DNA from: Sphingomonas aurea
Lineage (GTDB): Bacteria; Pseudomonadota; Alphaproteobacteria; Sphingomonadales; Sphingomonadaceae
Length of the DNA stretch: 64,000 nt
Assembly: GCF_030678875.1 (NCBI RefSeq)
Contig: NZ_JAUUDS010000001.1
Location: 930,001 to 994,000 of the forward strand
Direction: 5' to 3'
Shown: positions 26,144 to 35,617 of the stretch, piece after piece
Position numbering within the stretch: the stretch's first letter is position 1
How the letters are laid out: each line of letters begins with the position of its first letter
Notes under the pieces: model-generated
What the model was told of the DNA's origin: nothing
What the model saw: only the letters and a program-made list of their open reading frames with translations
Databases searched by the model: none
Position numbers and translations under genes: made by a program

Positions 26144-26359
26144 GCGGCCGCTCCTTCGCGAACAGGCGGTGACGCCGGCAGGGCGCCGCCATCGTCCGGC
26201 AAGCCTGGGATCGCAGGGCCGGCGACATCCCCGACTAGCACGATCGCAACCGATTGCCGCATGGTTTCGCAGCTGTTCCGATCCGCCGTTCAGCTGCCGT
26301 CCGGGTGGCCGGGCCTATCGCTTCGCCATCGCCCGATTCGCGGGCGGGAGGATCCGTTC

Positions 26360-26896
26360 ATGCCAAGCCGCCTTCGCTCCCTCACCCTGATCGCCACGCT
26401 CTGCGCCACTGCCCTGGCAGGCGCGCCGGCCGCCGCGCAGACCAGCGCCGACGCCCGCTTCCGCGCCGCGCAGGAGCGGTTCGACCGCGAGTACGACCTC
26501 TACCGGCAGGAAGTGGACCGCTATCAGACCGCGCGCAGCGGCGGCGGCGCCTATCGCCAGGCGCCGGACCGCTACCCGGACGATCGCCGCTTCCAGGGCG
26601 GCTATGACGACAGCGGCAGCTACGACCCCGCGCGCGACTATCGCGATGGCGCGCAGTATCGCGAGCGCGTGCTGTCGACCGACGACCGCGTCTATGCCGG
26701 CTATGACGGCCGCTACTATTGCAAGCGCAGCGACGGCACGACCGGGCTGATCGTCGGTGGTGCGGCGGGTGGCCTGCTCGGCAACGTCATCGACGGGGGC
26801 CGCAGCCGTACCGTCGGCACGCTTCTCGGCGCCGCCGCCGGCGCACTCGCCGGCAAGGCGATCGACCAGAACCAGCAGCAGGTGCGCTGCCGCTGA
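26360..26896 (+). CDS. Glycine zipper 2TM domain-containing envelope protein
   Basis: The 178-residue exported protein has a signal peptide at about residues 1-27 ending AAAQ. A Tyr/Arg/Asp/Gln-rich region (repeated YR/DYR/RY motifs, about 40-125) resembles periplasmic or peptidoglycan-facing linkers. A C-terminal glycine zipper of two helices follows (LIVGGAAGGLLGNVIDGG and LGAAAGALAGKAID). The family includes SlyB/Pcp-like and RcnB-like envelope proteins. GGGAGGA at good spacing supports this start over a longer upstream frame. Confidence 0.85.
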   Translation: MPSRLRSLTLIATLCATALAGAPAAAQTSADARFRAAQERFDREYDLYRQEVDRYQTARSGGGAYRQAPDRYPDDRRFQGGYDDSGSYDPARDYRDGAQYRERVLSTDDRVYAGYDGRYYCKRSDGTTGLIVGGAAGGLLGNVIDGGRSRTVGTLLGAAAGALAGKAIDQNQQQVRCR

Positions 26897-26962
26897 GGCG
26901 ACGCCGACGCAGTACGGGATCAAGCATGGAATAAAGCGCGAAAGCCGCGCGATTGAATATCG

Positions 26963-26997
26963 GGTCTGTCGTCGGCCGCGGCGGACGACAGACCTTT
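26963..26997 (+). terminator. Probable terminator after the glycine-zipper gene
   Basis: An 11-bp perfect stem (GGTCTGTCGTC and complement) with a 10-base GC-rich loop is followed by TTT. It lies 66 bases after the stop. The short T run makes it a weak intrinsic terminator. Confidence 0.55.
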
Positions 26998-27096
26998 GAC
27001 GGTTGATTTAAGGATCGCGGCGGACGATAGAGGGCGCGATCTTAGAAGCGTGGGTATGGCACGGCCAGCCCGGCGACCGTTCAGGAGAGACAGGCC

Positions 27097-29127
27097 ATGA
27101 CGTCCCCCATCCGCACCGAGCGCCACGGCGAGATCCTGGTGATCGTGTCCGATAACCAGCCGGTCAACGCACTGTCCGCCGCCGTCCGCCAGGGGCTGGA
27201 GGCCGCGATCAAGGAAGGGGTCGCCGATGCCTCGATCGAGGCGATGGTGATCCGCTGCGATGGTCGCACCTTCTTCGCCGGCGCCGACATCACCGAATTC
27301 ACTAAGCCGCCGGTCGATCCGCTGCTGCCCCAGGTCGTCGACATGATCGAGGCGTCGGACAAGCCGGTCGTCGCCGCGATCCACGGCACCGCGCTCGGCG
27401 GCGGATGCGAGGTGGCGCTCGGCTGCCACTACCGCATCGCTGTCCCGTCGGCGAAGCTCGGTACGCCCGAGGTGAAGCTCGGCCTGCTGCCGGGCGCGGG
27501 CGGCACCCAGCGCCTGCCGCGCGTCGCCGGTATCAAGCTGGCGCTGGAGATGACCGCCAAGGGCGATCCGATCCCCGCGAAGCGGGCGCACGAGGCCGGG
27601 CTGGTCGACCGTCTGGCCGGTGAGGGCTCGCTGGAGGCAGAAGCGATCGCCTTCGCGCGTGAGGTGAAGGCCGCGCGCCCGATCCCGCGCGCCAGCGAGA
27701 AGCCCGTCGCCGACGATCCCGCCGCAGTCGAGACGTTCAAGCGCGAGAATGGCCGCCGCTTCCGCGGCTTCGACGCGCCGGCCGCCAACATCGCCTGCAT
27801 CGAGAAAGCGGCCTCTGGCGCCAGCTTCGCCGATGGCATCACGTTCGAGCGGCAGGAATTCATGCGCCTGATGATGGGCGTCCAGTCCGCCGCGCAGCGC
27901 CACATCTTCTTCGCCGAGCGTCAGGCATCCAAGATCGACGACGTTCCCGCCGAAACCTCGCTGCGCGAGATCAAACGCGTCGGCGTGATCGGCGCGGGCA
28001 CGATGGGCGGCGGCATTTCGATGAACTTCCTGTCGGCCGGCATCCCGGTGACGATCGTCGAGATGCAGCAGGACGCGCTCGACCGCGGCACCGGCACGAT
28101 GCGCAAGAATTACGAGGCGACCGCCGCCAAGGGGCGCATGACCGCGACCCAGGTCGAGGCGGCGATGGGCGCCCTGACCCCCACGCTCAACTTCGACGAC
28201 CTGGGCGAGTGCGACCTCATCATCGAGGCCGTCTACGAGAATATGGACGTGAAGAAGGACATCTTCACCCGCCTCGACAAGATCGCCAAGCCCGGTGCGA
28301 TCCTGGCGTCGAACACCTCCTACCTCGATATCGACGAGATCGCCGCGGTGACGTCGCGCCCGCAGGACGTGGTCGGCATGCACTTCTTCTCGCCCGCCAA
28401 CGTCATGAAGCTGCTGGAGGTCGTGCGCGGCGCCAAGACGGCGGGCGACGTGCTCGCGACCGTCATGGCGCTCGCCAAGAAGATCCGGAAGGTCGCGGTC
28501 GTCGCCGGCGTCACCTATGGCTTTATCGGCAACCGCATGCTGATCCCGCGCCAGACGGAGGCGACCAAGCTGCTGCTGGAAGGTGCCACGCCCGAGCAGA
28601 TCGACCGTGTCCACGTCGCCTTCGGCATGCCGATGGGCCCGTTCCAGATGGCCGACCTGGCCGGTGTCGATATCGGCTGGCACCGCGACCCGACCCGGAT
28701 CGAGAACATCCGCGATGCGCTGGCCGCCGAGAACCGCTGGGGCCAGAAGACCAAGGCCGGCTTCTACGATTACGACGACAAGCGCACCCCCTCGAACAGC
28801 GCCCGCGTCGCCGAGATCATCGACGAGTTCCGCAAACGCGAGGGCGTGACTCCGCGCGAGATCAGCGACGAGGAGATCGTCGCCCGCACGCTGTACACGA
28901 TGGTCAACGAGGGCGCGCTGATCCTGGAAGAGGGGAAGGCGCAGCGCGCGTCGGATATCGATGTCGTGTGGATCTACGGTTACGGCTGGCCGGTCTATCG
29001 CGGCGGCCCGATGTTCTGGGCGCAGACCGAGGGGCTGGCCAAGGTTGTCGCCGGGCTGGAAGCGCATGGCTTCCCGGTCGCCAAGTCGCTGAAGGACGCG
29101 GTCGGCGCGGGCGGGCGGCTGAAGTAG
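27097..29127 (+). CDS. fadJ: Bifunctional enoyl-CoA hydratase / 3-hydroxyacyl-CoA dehydrogenase
   Basis: The 676-residue multifunctional enzyme catalyses the second and third steps of beta-oxidation. The N-terminal crotonase domain (1-190) has the oxyanion-hole segment [33 protein letters not shown] and [19 protein letters not shown]. The NAD-binding domain starts at [13 protein letters not shown] near residue 296, and C-terminal 3-hydroxyacyl-CoA dehydrogenase segments follow ([20 protein letters not shown]). There is no thiolase gene next to it. It heads an acyl-CoA gene block. FadB versus FadJ type cannot be decided by eye, so the symbol is provisional. Confidence 0.9.
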   Translation: MTSPIRTERHGEILVIVSDNQPVNALSAAVRQGLEAAIKEGVADASIEAMVIRCDGRTFFAGADITEFTKPPVDPLLPQVVDMIEASDKPVVAAIHGTALGGGCEVALGCHYRIAVPSAKLGTPEVKLGLLPGAGGTQRLPRVAGIKLALEMTAKGDPIPAKRAHEAGLVDRLAGEGSLEAEAIAFAREVKAARPIPRASEKPVADDPAAVETFKRENGRRFRGFDAPAANIACIEKAASGASFADGITFERQEFMRLMMGVQSAAQRHIFFAERQASKIDDVPAETSLREIKRVGVIGAGTMGGGISMNFLSAGIPVTIVEMQQDALDRGTGTMRKNYEATAAKGRMTATQVEAAMGALTPTLNFDDLGECDLIIEAVYENMDVKKDIFTRLDKIAKPGAILASNTSYLDIDEIAAVTSRPQDVVGMHFFSPANVMKLLEVVRGAKTAGDVLATVMALAKKIRKVAVVAGVTYGFIGNRMLIPRQTEATKLLLEGATPEQIDRVHVAFGMPMGPFQMADLAGVDIGWHRDPTRIENIRDALAAENRWGQKTKAGFYDYDDKRTPSNSARVAEIIDEFRKREGVTPREISDEEIVARTLYTMVNEGALILEEGKAQRASDIDVVWIYGYGWPVYRGGPMFWAQTEGLAKVVAGLEAHGFPVAKSLKDAVGAGGRLK

Positions 29128-29136
29128 GCCCAACCA

Positions 29137-29270
29137 CTCCTCCCCTGCAAGGGGAGGTGGCAGGCCGCAGGCCTGACGGAGGGGTGTCCCCGCTGGTCAA
29201 TCGCGGATCATCGCGACCGGCGACACCCCTCCACCAGCTTCGCTGGTCCCCCTCCCCTTGCAGGGGAGGA
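29137..29270. repeat. Dispersed ~130-bp palindromic element, copy 3
   Basis: It begins CTCCTCCCCTGCAAGGGGAG and ends CTCCCCTTGCAGGGGAGGA, with GGAGGGGTGTCC and its mirror GACACCCCTCC inside. It is nearly identical at the ends to copy 2 but the central loop differs. It fills the gap between the fad gene and the first acyl-CoA dehydrogenase gene. Confidence 0.8.
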
Positions 29271-29289
29271 TTTTGAGGAAGAGGACACC

Positions 29290-30471
29290 ATGACCGACCT
29301 CGACACCTTCCGCACCGAAACCCGTACCTGGCTGGAGGCGAATTGCCCGCCCGAGATGCGGCAGCCGATCCGCTCCGAGAAGGACGTGTGCTGGGGCGGC
29401 CGCAGCTACGTCCCCACCTGTCCCGAGCAGAAACAGTGGCTCGACGCGATGGCGTCACGCGGCTGGACCGTCCCCGACTGGCCATCCGCCTATGGCGGCG
29501 GCGGCCTGTCGCCTGCCGAGACCAAGATCCTGCGCGAGGAGATGAAGGCGATCGGCGCCCGCTCCCCGCTCAACAGCTTCGGCATCTCGATGCTCGGACC
29601 TGCCCTGCTGAAATACGGCACGGAGGAGCAGAAGCTCGAACATCTGCCCCGGATCGCCCGCGGTGAGATCCGCTGGTGCCAGGGCTATTCGGAACCCAAT
29701 GCCGGTTCCGACCTCGCGGGGCTTGCCACCGCCGCCGAGGACGGGGGCGACCACTACATCGTCACCGGCCAGAAGGTCTGGACCAGCTATGCCGACCAGG
29801 CCGACTGGATCTTCTGCCTGGTCCGCACCTCCAAGGAATCGAAGCAGGGCGGCATCAGCTTCGTCCTCTTCGACATGGCGTCCGAGGGTGTCTCGACCAA
29901 GCCGATCCTCCTCATCTCCGGCTACTCGCCCTTCTGCGAGACCTTCTTCGACCGGGTGAAGGTGCCCAAGGCCAACCGCGTCCATGACGAGAACAAGGGC
30001 TGGGACGTCGCCAAATATCTACTCGGTCACGAGCGTGAGATGATCTCGGGCATGGGCCTGGGCGAGGGTGGACGCGACACGCTGGTGTCGGGTGCGCTGG
30101 CCGCGATCGGCACCGACGACGCGGGCCGCCTCGCCGACCCGCTGCTGCGCGCCGACATGGCCCGCTTCCAGGTCCGTGCCCGCGCCTTCGCGGCGATGTC
30201 GGAGCGATTCATCGACGAGCTGAAGGCAGGCCGCGCCCACCCCGCCCAGCCCTCGATGATGAAATATTACGGCACCGAGCTGAACAAGGAGCGCCACGAA
30301 CTCCAGATGGCCGGTGGTGGATCGGCAGCGCTGGAGTGGGAGAGCGAGGCCAGCCGCACCGGCGCCGCCCCCCGCGCCTGGCTGCGCACGAAGGCGAACT
30401 CGATCGAGGGCGGGACCAGCGAGATCCAGCTCAACATCATCGCCAAGCGGATTCTGGATTTGCCCTCCTAA
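29290..30471 (+). CDS. Acyl-CoA dehydrogenase, catalytic-type subunit
   Basis: The 393-residue FAD enzyme introduces the alpha-beta double bond in an acyl-CoA. FAD-binding segments include RWCQGYSEPNAGSDLA and GQKVWTSYADQAD. The C-terminal IEGGTSEIQ motif contains the usual catalytic Glu. The substrate is not visible. The next gene encodes a second acyl-CoA dehydrogenase that lacks the EGT motif, so the two probably form an alpha2beta2 heterotetramer as described for actinobacterial steroid-degrading FadE pairs. A REP-like dyad lies between the two. Confidence 0.9.
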   Translation: MTDLDTFRTETRTWLEANCPPEMRQPIRSEKDVCWGGRSYVPTCPEQKQWLDAMASRGWTVPDWPSAYGGGGLSPAETKILREEMKAIGARSPLNSFGISMLGPALLKYGTEEQKLEHLPRIARGEIRWCQGYSEPNAGSDLAGLATAAEDGGDHYIVTGQKVWTSYADQADWIFCLVRTSKESKQGGISFVLFDMASEGVSTKPILLISGYSPFCETFFDRVKVPKANRVHDENKGWDVAKYLLGHEREMISGMGLGEGGRDTLVSGALAAIGTDDAGRLADPLLRADMARFQVRARAFAAMSERFIDELKAGRAHPAQPSMMKYYGTELNKERHELQMAGGGSAALEWESEASRTGAAPRAWLRTKANSIEGGTSEIQLNIIAKRILDLPS

Positions 30472-30482
30472 CCACCGCCGTC

Positions 30483-30569
30483 GCCCCTGCGAAGGCAGGG
30501 GCCTCTCCGTTAAATGGCACCCTCCTCGCCGCAGAAGACCCTGGCCTACGCCGGGGTGACGAGGAGGGT
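30483..30569. repeat. REP-like composite inverted repeats
   Basis: A GCCCCTGC-GAAG-GCAGGGGC hairpin is followed by a wider dyad with arms ACCCTCCTCG and CGAGGAGGGT. GGGGTGACGAGG within it relates this to the GTCACCCC-type repeats at 42.0, 48.2 and 59.0 kb. Confidence 0.6.
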
Positions 30570-30585
30570 CAAAGGGATCCCGCCG

Positions 30586-31713
30586 ATGCCCCTCTACCTC
30601 ACCGAAGACCAGACCGCCCTTCAGGACACGATCCGCGACTTCGTCGCCGAACAGGCTCCGGTCGCCCATCTTCGCGCACTGCGTGATGCCGATGACCCGA
30701 CCGGCTTCAGCCGCGACCTGTGGCGGCAGTTCGCAGACATGGGTTTCACCGGCATCCTGATCGGCGAGGATCATGGCGGCCTGGGCCTCGGCCATGTCGA
30801 GGCGGGTCTGGTGCTGGAGGAGATCGGCCGCAACCTGTCGCCCTCGCCCTTCCTCACCACCGCCGTCGCCGCGGTCGCCGCGCTGCGGAACACCCCGCAC
30901 GCTGACCGCTGGTTCCCCGGCATCGTCGCCGGCGAAACCGTCGCAGCGATCGCGATCGACGAGGCGGCCAAGCACCGCGACGCCGTTGCGCTGAAGGCGG
31001 AACGCGCCGGCAACGGCTTCCGCCTGTCCGGCACCAAGCGCTTCGTCGCCCATGCCCATGTCGCCGACCTGTTGATCGTCGCCGCGCGCACCGCCGGCGG
31101 CGCGAGCGACCGCGACGGCGTCACGCTGTTCGCCGTCCCGCGCGACGCCGCCGGGCTCGAAATCCGGCCGGAACGGCTCGCCGACGCCAGCCTCGCCGCG
31201 CATCTGAACTTCGACGACGTCGCGGTCGACGCCGACGCGGTGATCGGCGAGGTCGATGCCGGCCGCACGTCCCTCGACCGCCTGCTTCGCGCCGGCCGCA
31301 CCGGTGTCGCGGCCGAGCTGCTCGGCGTCGGCGGCGGGTCGATGGCGATGACCATGTCCTACCTGAAGGAGCGCAAGCAGTTCGGCGTTCCGATCGGCAG
31401 CTTCCAGGCGCTCCAGCACCGCGCGGCGCATCTCTACAGCGAGATGGAGGTCGCCCGCGCCGCGGTCCTGAAGGCGCAACAGCTGCTCGACGCCGACAGC
31501 GACGCCGCCGATGAGGCGGTTTCCGTCGCCAAGGCCATGGCAGCGATGGCGACCACCCTGTCGGTCAACGAGGGCGTGCAGATGCACGGCGGCATCGGCA
31601 TGACCGACGAGTATGACATCGGCTTCTACATGAAGCGCGCCCGAACGCTCGCCGAGCTGTGGGGCGACGCCAACTACCATGCCGATCGCCTTGCCGTCGC
31701 AGCCGGCTATTGA
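30586..31713 (+). CDS. Acyl-CoA dehydrogenase, probable non-catalytic partner subunit
   Basis: The 375-residue acyl-CoA dehydrogenase family protein has a normal N-terminal helical domain, middle beta domain and the C-terminal FAD-proximal helix RKQFGVPIGSFQALQHRAA, plus MHGGIGMTDEYDIG. The C-terminal segment where the catalytic EGT motif would lie reads RARTLAELWGD instead. This fits the pattern of the non-catalytic half of heteromeric FadE enzymes. The ATG giving MPLYLTEDQ is chosen because the longer frame translates repeat sequence. The tesB gene follows after 31 bases. Confidence 0.88.
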   Translation: MPLYLTEDQTALQDTIRDFVAEQAPVAHLRALRDADDPTGFSRDLWRQFADMGFTGILIGEDHGGLGLGHVEAGLVLEEIGRNLSPSPFLTTAVAAVAALRNTPHADRWFPGIVAGETVAAIAIDEAAKHRDAVALKAERAGNGFRLSGTKRFVAHAHVADLLIVAARTAGGASDRDGVTLFAVPRDAAGLEIRPERLADASLAAHLNFDDVAVDADAVIGEVDAGRTSLDRLLRAGRTGVAAELLGVGGGSMAMTMSYLKERKQFGVPIGSFQALQHRAAHLYSEMEVARAAVLKAQQLLDADSDAADEAVSVAKAMAAMATTLSVNEGVQMHGGIGMTDEYDIGFYMKRARTLAELWGDANYHADRLAVAAGY

Positions 31714-31744
31714 GCCGCCCCCGCCCCGCGCGTAGGCCGGCGCC

Positions 31745-32635
31745 ATGGACCTGAACACGCCCCCCGATGCGACACCGGACCAGCTCGTCGCCGGCCTCGT
31801 CACGCTGCTCGACGTCGAGGAGATCGACACCGACCTGTTCCGTGGGGGGCGCCAGCCCGGTGGCGAGGGTCGGGTGTTCGGCGGGCAGGTCATCGCCCAG
31901 GGCCTCCAGGCCGCGCAGCGCTCGACCGAGGGGGGCAAGGTCGCCCACTCGCTCCACGCCTATTTCATGCGGCCCGGCGACGAGAACTACCCGATCGTCT
32001 ACCGCGTCGTTCGCGATTTCGAGGGGCGCAGCTTCGCCACCCGCCGCGTCATCGCCATGCAGCGCGGCAAGCCGATCCTCAACATGGCATGTTCGTTCCA
32101 GGAGCCGGAAGACGGCTTCGCGCATCAGGACGGCATGCCCGACGTGCCCCCGCCCGAGGATCTGGCCAGCGAGGCCGAATTTCGCCGTGCGATGGCCGAC
32201 CGGATGCCGGAGCGGCAACGCCGCGTCCTGCTCCGCCCTCGCCCATTCGAACTGCGCCCCGTCACCCCGCACGACTGGATCGATCCGAAGCCGGGCGAGC
32301 CGGTCAACCATGTCTGGTTCCGCCTTTCCGCCGCGATCGGCGACGATCCGGCGCTGCACCGCGCGATGCTCGCCTATGCATCGGACATGGGGCTGCTCGG
32401 CACCGGCATGATCCCGCACGGCGTCGGCTGGATGAGCCCCGGCATGCAGGTCGCCAGCCTCGACCACTCGTTGTGGCTGCACGAGCCGTTCCGCGCCGAC
32501 GACTGGCTGCTCTATACGATGGACAGCCCCTGGGCGGGCCATGGCCGCGATTTCAACCGTGGCCGCGTCTTCACCCGCGACGGGCGGCTGGTCGCCAATG
32601 TGGCGCAGGAAGGACTGATCCGCCGGCGCGGATGA
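31745..32635 (+). CDS. tesB: Acyl-CoA thioesterase II (TesB type)
   Basis: The 296-residue double-hotdog thioesterase hydrolyses acyl-CoA to free acid and CoA. Family motifs are VFGGQVIAQGLQAAQRS, HSLHAYFMRPGD, YRVVRDFEGRSFATRRV and, in the second hotdog, ASLDHSLWLHEPFRADDWLL with the conserved Asp and DFNRGRVF. It is the last gene of the acyl-CoA block that starts at 27.1 kb. Confidence 0.94.
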   Translation: MDLNTPPDATPDQLVAGLVTLLDVEEIDTDLFRGGRQPGGEGRVFGGQVIAQGLQAAQRSTEGGKVAHSLHAYFMRPGDENYPIVYRVVRDFEGRSFATRRVIAMQRGKPILNMACSFQEPEDGFAHQDGMPDVPPPEDLASEAEFRRAMADRMPERQRRVLLRPRPFELRPVTPHDWIDPKPGEPVNHVWFRLSAAIGDDPALHRAMLAYASDMGLLGTGMIPHGVGWMSPGMQVASLDHSLWLHEPFRADDWLLYTMDSPWAGHGRDFNRGRVFTRDGRLVANVAQEGLIRRRG

Positions 32636-32644
32636 ACGCTCCTG

Positions 32645-33688
32645 CTACCCCGCCAGCATTGCCTGTGCGGTCTGGGTGGCCTTGCGCGTATTCTCCGCCA
32701 GCTTCTTCACTTCGCTCGCGACGACCGAGAAGCCGCGCCCCGCATCACCTGCGCGTGCCGCCTCGATCGTGGCGTTGAGCGCCAGCAGATTGGTCTGGGC
32801 GGCGATCGCCGAGATCGTGTCGACGATCATGCCCAGCTGGTCCAGTACCTCGTCGGCTCGCGCGCGCCGCGCGTCCGCCTCGGCGCGCAGCTTCTGGCTT
32901 TCGACCAGCCGGTCCGCGAGCACCGCCTCCAGCAATACCTGCTGGGTGATGTCGGTGGCGAACTTGACGACCTTGAACGGCGTACCCGATGCATCGAGGA
33001 TCGGCGTATAGGTCGCCTGCAACCACCGCGTCGTTCCGTCGGCCGCCCGCCGCTGGAACCGTCCGGCGGCATGCTCTCCCCGGCACAATCGTCGCCAGAA
33101 CGCGGCATAGTGATTGGATGCCGCCTCCTCGCCGGTACAGAAGATCGCGTGCGGCTGACCGATCAGCGCGTCGCGGCGATAGCCGAACAGCGCGAGGAAT
33201 GCATCGTTGGCGGCGACTACGCGCCGGTCCATATCGAATTCGATGACCGCCTGCGACCGGTCGATCGCGGCGTGGCGCGCAGCCGACTCCTCCTCGGCGA
33301 CGCGGCGCAGAGTGACGTCGGATGCGACCTTCAGGATGCGCGTCGGTTGGCCATGCTCGTCCAGGATCGGGTTGTAGCTGGCCTGCAACCACACCGTCCG
33401 GCCGTCGCGCGCCCGGCGTCGATACGCGCCCGCATCGAAGTGACCGGTGGAAAGTCCGGCCCAGAAACGCTGATACTCGTTCGAGCTGGCATAGACCGGA
33501 TCGCAGAAGATGCGGTGATGCTGGCCGACCAGCTCGGCCAGTTCATACCCCATGGCCTGAAGAAAGAGCGTGTTGGCCCAGACCACGCATCCGCTCAGGT
33601 CGAACTCGACCATCAGCTGCGACCGCTCCATCGCACGCCACAGGGCGCCCTCGCGACACCAGTCGTTGATGACAGGCAGGATCTCCAT
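32645..33688 (-). CDS. Soluble PAS-PAS chemoreceptor-like protein with shortened signalling domain
   Basis: The 347-residue protein has no membrane helices. Two tandem PAS domains (about 20-130 and 140-255) each carry the PAC-like [15 protein letters not shown] or [13 protein letters not shown] strand. A methyl-accepting signalling hairpin tip with the CheA/CheW-binding sequence ([21 protein letters not shown]) ends the protein. The hairpin is cut short: only about 25 residues follow the tip, so methylation helices are largely absent. The PAS repeats are closely similar, suggesting internal duplication. It probably senses a cytosolic redox or small-molecule cue. Confidence 0.85.
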   Translation of the reverse strand: MEILPVINDWCREGALWRAMERSQLMVEFDLSGCVVWANTLFLQAMGYELAELVGQHHRIFCDPVYASSNEYQRFWAGLSTGHFDAGAYRRRARDGRTVWLQASYNPILDEHGQPTRILKVASDVTLRRVAEEESAARHAAIDRSQAVIEFDMDRRVVAANDAFLALFGYRRDALIGQPHAIFCTGEEAASNHYAAFWRRLCRGEHAAGRFQRRAADGTTRWLQATYTPILDASGTPFKVVKFATDITQQVLLEAVLADRLVESQKLRAEADARRARADEVLDQLGMIVDTISAIAAQTNLLALNATIEAARAGDAGRGFSVVASEVKKLAENTRKATQTAQAMLAG

Positions 33689-33766
33689 CCATCGATCCTT
33701 GGACCAACAAGGCTAAATAACTGCTAACCTTTTCAAAATACTTATAATCCACCTCGGAGCAGGTCG

Positions 33767-34558
33767 TCAGGCCGCGGTCCTGCCAAACTCCTGCCGCGTG
33801 ACCGGGTGGCTCGACGACAGGCCGCCATCGGCGGCAAGCGCCTGGCCGTTGACGTAGCTGGCATCGTCGGACGCCAGGAACAGCGCGACCCGCGCCAGCT
33901 CCTCCGGCTGTGCACCCCGGCCGAGCGGATTGAGCCGTCCGACCCGGTCGATCTTGCCGACCGCGCGGGCATGGTCGAACACCGGCGCGGTCATTCCCGT
34001 CTCGGTCAGGCCGGGCAGCAGCGCGTTGACCCGTACCCCGGACCCGGTCAGCTGCTGCGCGGATAGCTGCGCCAGGTTGATGACCCCTGCCTTGGACGCA
34101 GAATAGGCCGGCGACCCCGCGCCCGATCGCAGCCCGGCGACGCTCGCGGTCAGCACGATCGCCCCGCCGCCCCGCTCCGCAATCCGGGGCGCGGCGTGCT
34201 TGATCGCCAGGAACGGCCCGATCAGGTTGACGCGCAACACTTCGGTGATGAGCGCGACGTCGGTGTCGAACAGGTTCGCCATCCCGCCCGAGATGCCGGC
34301 ATTGGCGAACATCACGTCCAGCCCGCCATGGGCCGATATCGCCAGTTCGACGGTGCGGATCACGTCTTCTTCCGATCCCGCATCCATCCGGATCGCGCGC
34401 GCCGCCGATCCGATCGCGGCGGCGGTCGCCTCTGCCCCGTCGGTCAGGTCGGCGCAAATTACCCGCGCGCCCTCTTCGGCAAAGGCGATGGCGGCGGCGC
34501 GGCCGATGCCGGAGCCTGCGCCCGTGACGATCACCGACTTGCCCTGAAACCGGTTCAT
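33767..34558 (-). CDS. SDR family oxidoreductase
   Basis: The 263-residue classical short-chain dehydrogenase has the cofactor motif TGAGSGIG at 12-19, NAG at 86-88 and the catalytic Ser139, Tyr152 and Lys156 (YSASK). Asp37 after the second strand favours NAD(H). Its start overlaps the stop of the phosphotransferase gene in ATGA, so it is the third gene of an acyl-CoA dehydrogenase / phosphotransferase / SDR operon. By analogy with the Pseudomonas putida lva pathway the substrate may be a 4-oxo- or 4-hydroxyacyl-CoA; that is inference. Confidence 0.9.
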   Translation of the reverse strand: MNRFQGKSVIVTGAGSGIGRAAAIAFAEEGARVICADLTDGAEATAAAIGSAARAIRMDAGSEEDVIRTVELAISAHGGLDVMFANAGISGGMANLFDTDVALITEVLRVNLIGPFLAIKHAAPRIAERGGGAIVLTASVAGLRSGAGSPAYSASKAGVINLAQLSAQQLTGSGVRVNALLPGLTETGMTAPVFDHARAVGKIDRVGRLNPLGRGAQPEELARVALFLASDDASYVNGQALAADGGLSSSHPVTRQEFGRTAA

Positions 34559-35601
34559 GCCCCTGCCCTCTCTGCGAAATACCATGCCGCATCGGCCAGC
34601 GACCCGACCCGCGCCGCCGTTTCCGCCGCCTTGGCGCTGGCGGCATTGCCGTCGATGATCCGCTTCTTGATACCCTGGACGATGCCGGTCAGCCGAAAGA
34701 GATTATAGGCGAAATACCAGTCGAGCTGCGGCACCCCATCGCGCCCCGTCGCGGCGCAGTAGCGGGCGACCACCTCCTCGATCGTCGGGATGCCGGTGTC
34801 CGGCCCGGCCAGCCCCTTCACCCCCGACCGCCCCTCGGGCTCGGTCACCCAGTTCATCAGCAGGTACGAGAAATCGGCGAGCGGATCGCCCAGCGTCGAC
34901 AATTCCCAGTCGAGCACCGCCACCACCCGCGCCTCGCCCGCGGCATAGATCATGTTGTCGACGCGGTAGTCGCCGTGCACGATCGACACCCGCGTCTGCG
35001 GCGGCAGCGTGCGCGGCAGCCAGTCGATCAGCCGCTCGACCGGCTCCATCCGCTCGGTCTCGGAAGCACGATACTGCTTCGTCCAGCGCGCCACCTGCCG
35101 CTCGAAATAATTGCCCGGCCGGCCGTAATCCTCCAGCCCGGCCGCGACGTGGTCGGTGTTGTGCAGCGCCGCCAGCGTGTCGATCATCGCGTCATAGTGC
35201 GCGCGCCGCTCGGCCGGGACCATGCCCGGCATCGCGCCGTCCCAGATCGTCCGCCCCGCGACCATCTCCATGACGTAGAAGGGCGCGCCGATCACCCCGG
35301 CATCCTCGCACAGCCCGAACGGTCGCGGCACCGGAAAGCCGGTCGGGTGCAGCCCGGCGATCACGCGGTACTCGCGCTCGACCGCGTGCGCAGAGGGCAG
35401 GATCGGTCCGAACGGCTTGCGCCGCAGCACGTAGGACCGCGCCGGCGTGTCGAGCCGATAGGTCGGGTTCGACTGCCCGCCGGCAAACCGGACATAGGCG
35501 AGCGGCCCGGCATAGCCCGGGACATCCGCCGCCATCCACGCATCCAGCGCGGCGAGGTCGAGGCGGTCCTTGTCGGCGACCGCGACCGTATCGTCGCTCA
35601 T
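34555..35601 (-). CDS. APH-fold phosphotransferase, ACAD10/11 kinase-domain type
   Basis: The 348-residue kinase-like protein has the aminoglycoside-phosphotransferase fold: [11 protein letters not shown] nucleotide loop, conserved Lys in [10 protein letters not shown], catalytic loop HGDYRVDN and metal-binding [11 protein letters not shown]. This subgroup ([25 protein letters not shown]) is found next to or fused with acyl-CoA dehydrogenases, as in mammalian ACAD10/ACAD11 and bacterial LvaA. Those proteins phosphorylate 4-hydroxyacyl-CoA. It is therefore unlikely to be a drug-resistance gene. It is coupled to the SDR gene by ATGA; the upstream acyl-CoA dehydrogenase ends 16 bases before its start. 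Confidence 0.9.
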   Translation of the reverse strand: MSDDTVAVADKDRLDLAALDAWMAADVPGYAGPLAYVRFAGGQSNPTYRLDTPARSYVLRRKPFGPILPSAHAVEREYRVIAGLHPTGFPVPRPFGLCEDAGVIGAPFYVMEMVAGRTIWDGAMPGMVPAERRAHYDAMIDTLAALHNTDHVAAGLEDYGRPGNYFERQVARWTKQYRASETERMEPVERLIDWLPRTLPPQTRVSIVHGDYRVDNMIYAAGEARVVAVLDWELSTLGDPLADFSYLLMNWVTEPEGRSGVKGLAGPDTGIPTIEEVVARYCAATGRDGVPQLDWYFAYNLFRLTGIVQGIKKRIIDGNAASAKAAETAARVGSLADAAWYFAERAGA

Positions 35602-35617
35602 GACCACGAAGAGGACC

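Noticed and set aside
26920..29133. Open frame of about 737 codons antisense to the hydratase/dehydrogenase gene
   Set aside because: Same GC shadow effect; composition is repetitive and the sense strand encodes a complete conserved enzyme.
30019..31938. Open frame of about 639 codons antisense to the acyl-CoA dehydrogenase pair
   Set aside because: No recognisable domain, low-complexity composition, and it crosses three sense-strand genes and a REP-like repeat.
34555..35601. Aminoglycoside resistance gene
   Set aside because: The APH fold is present but the subgroup motifs and the acyl-CoA dehydrogenase partner fit the ACAD10/11-LvaA kinase group instead.
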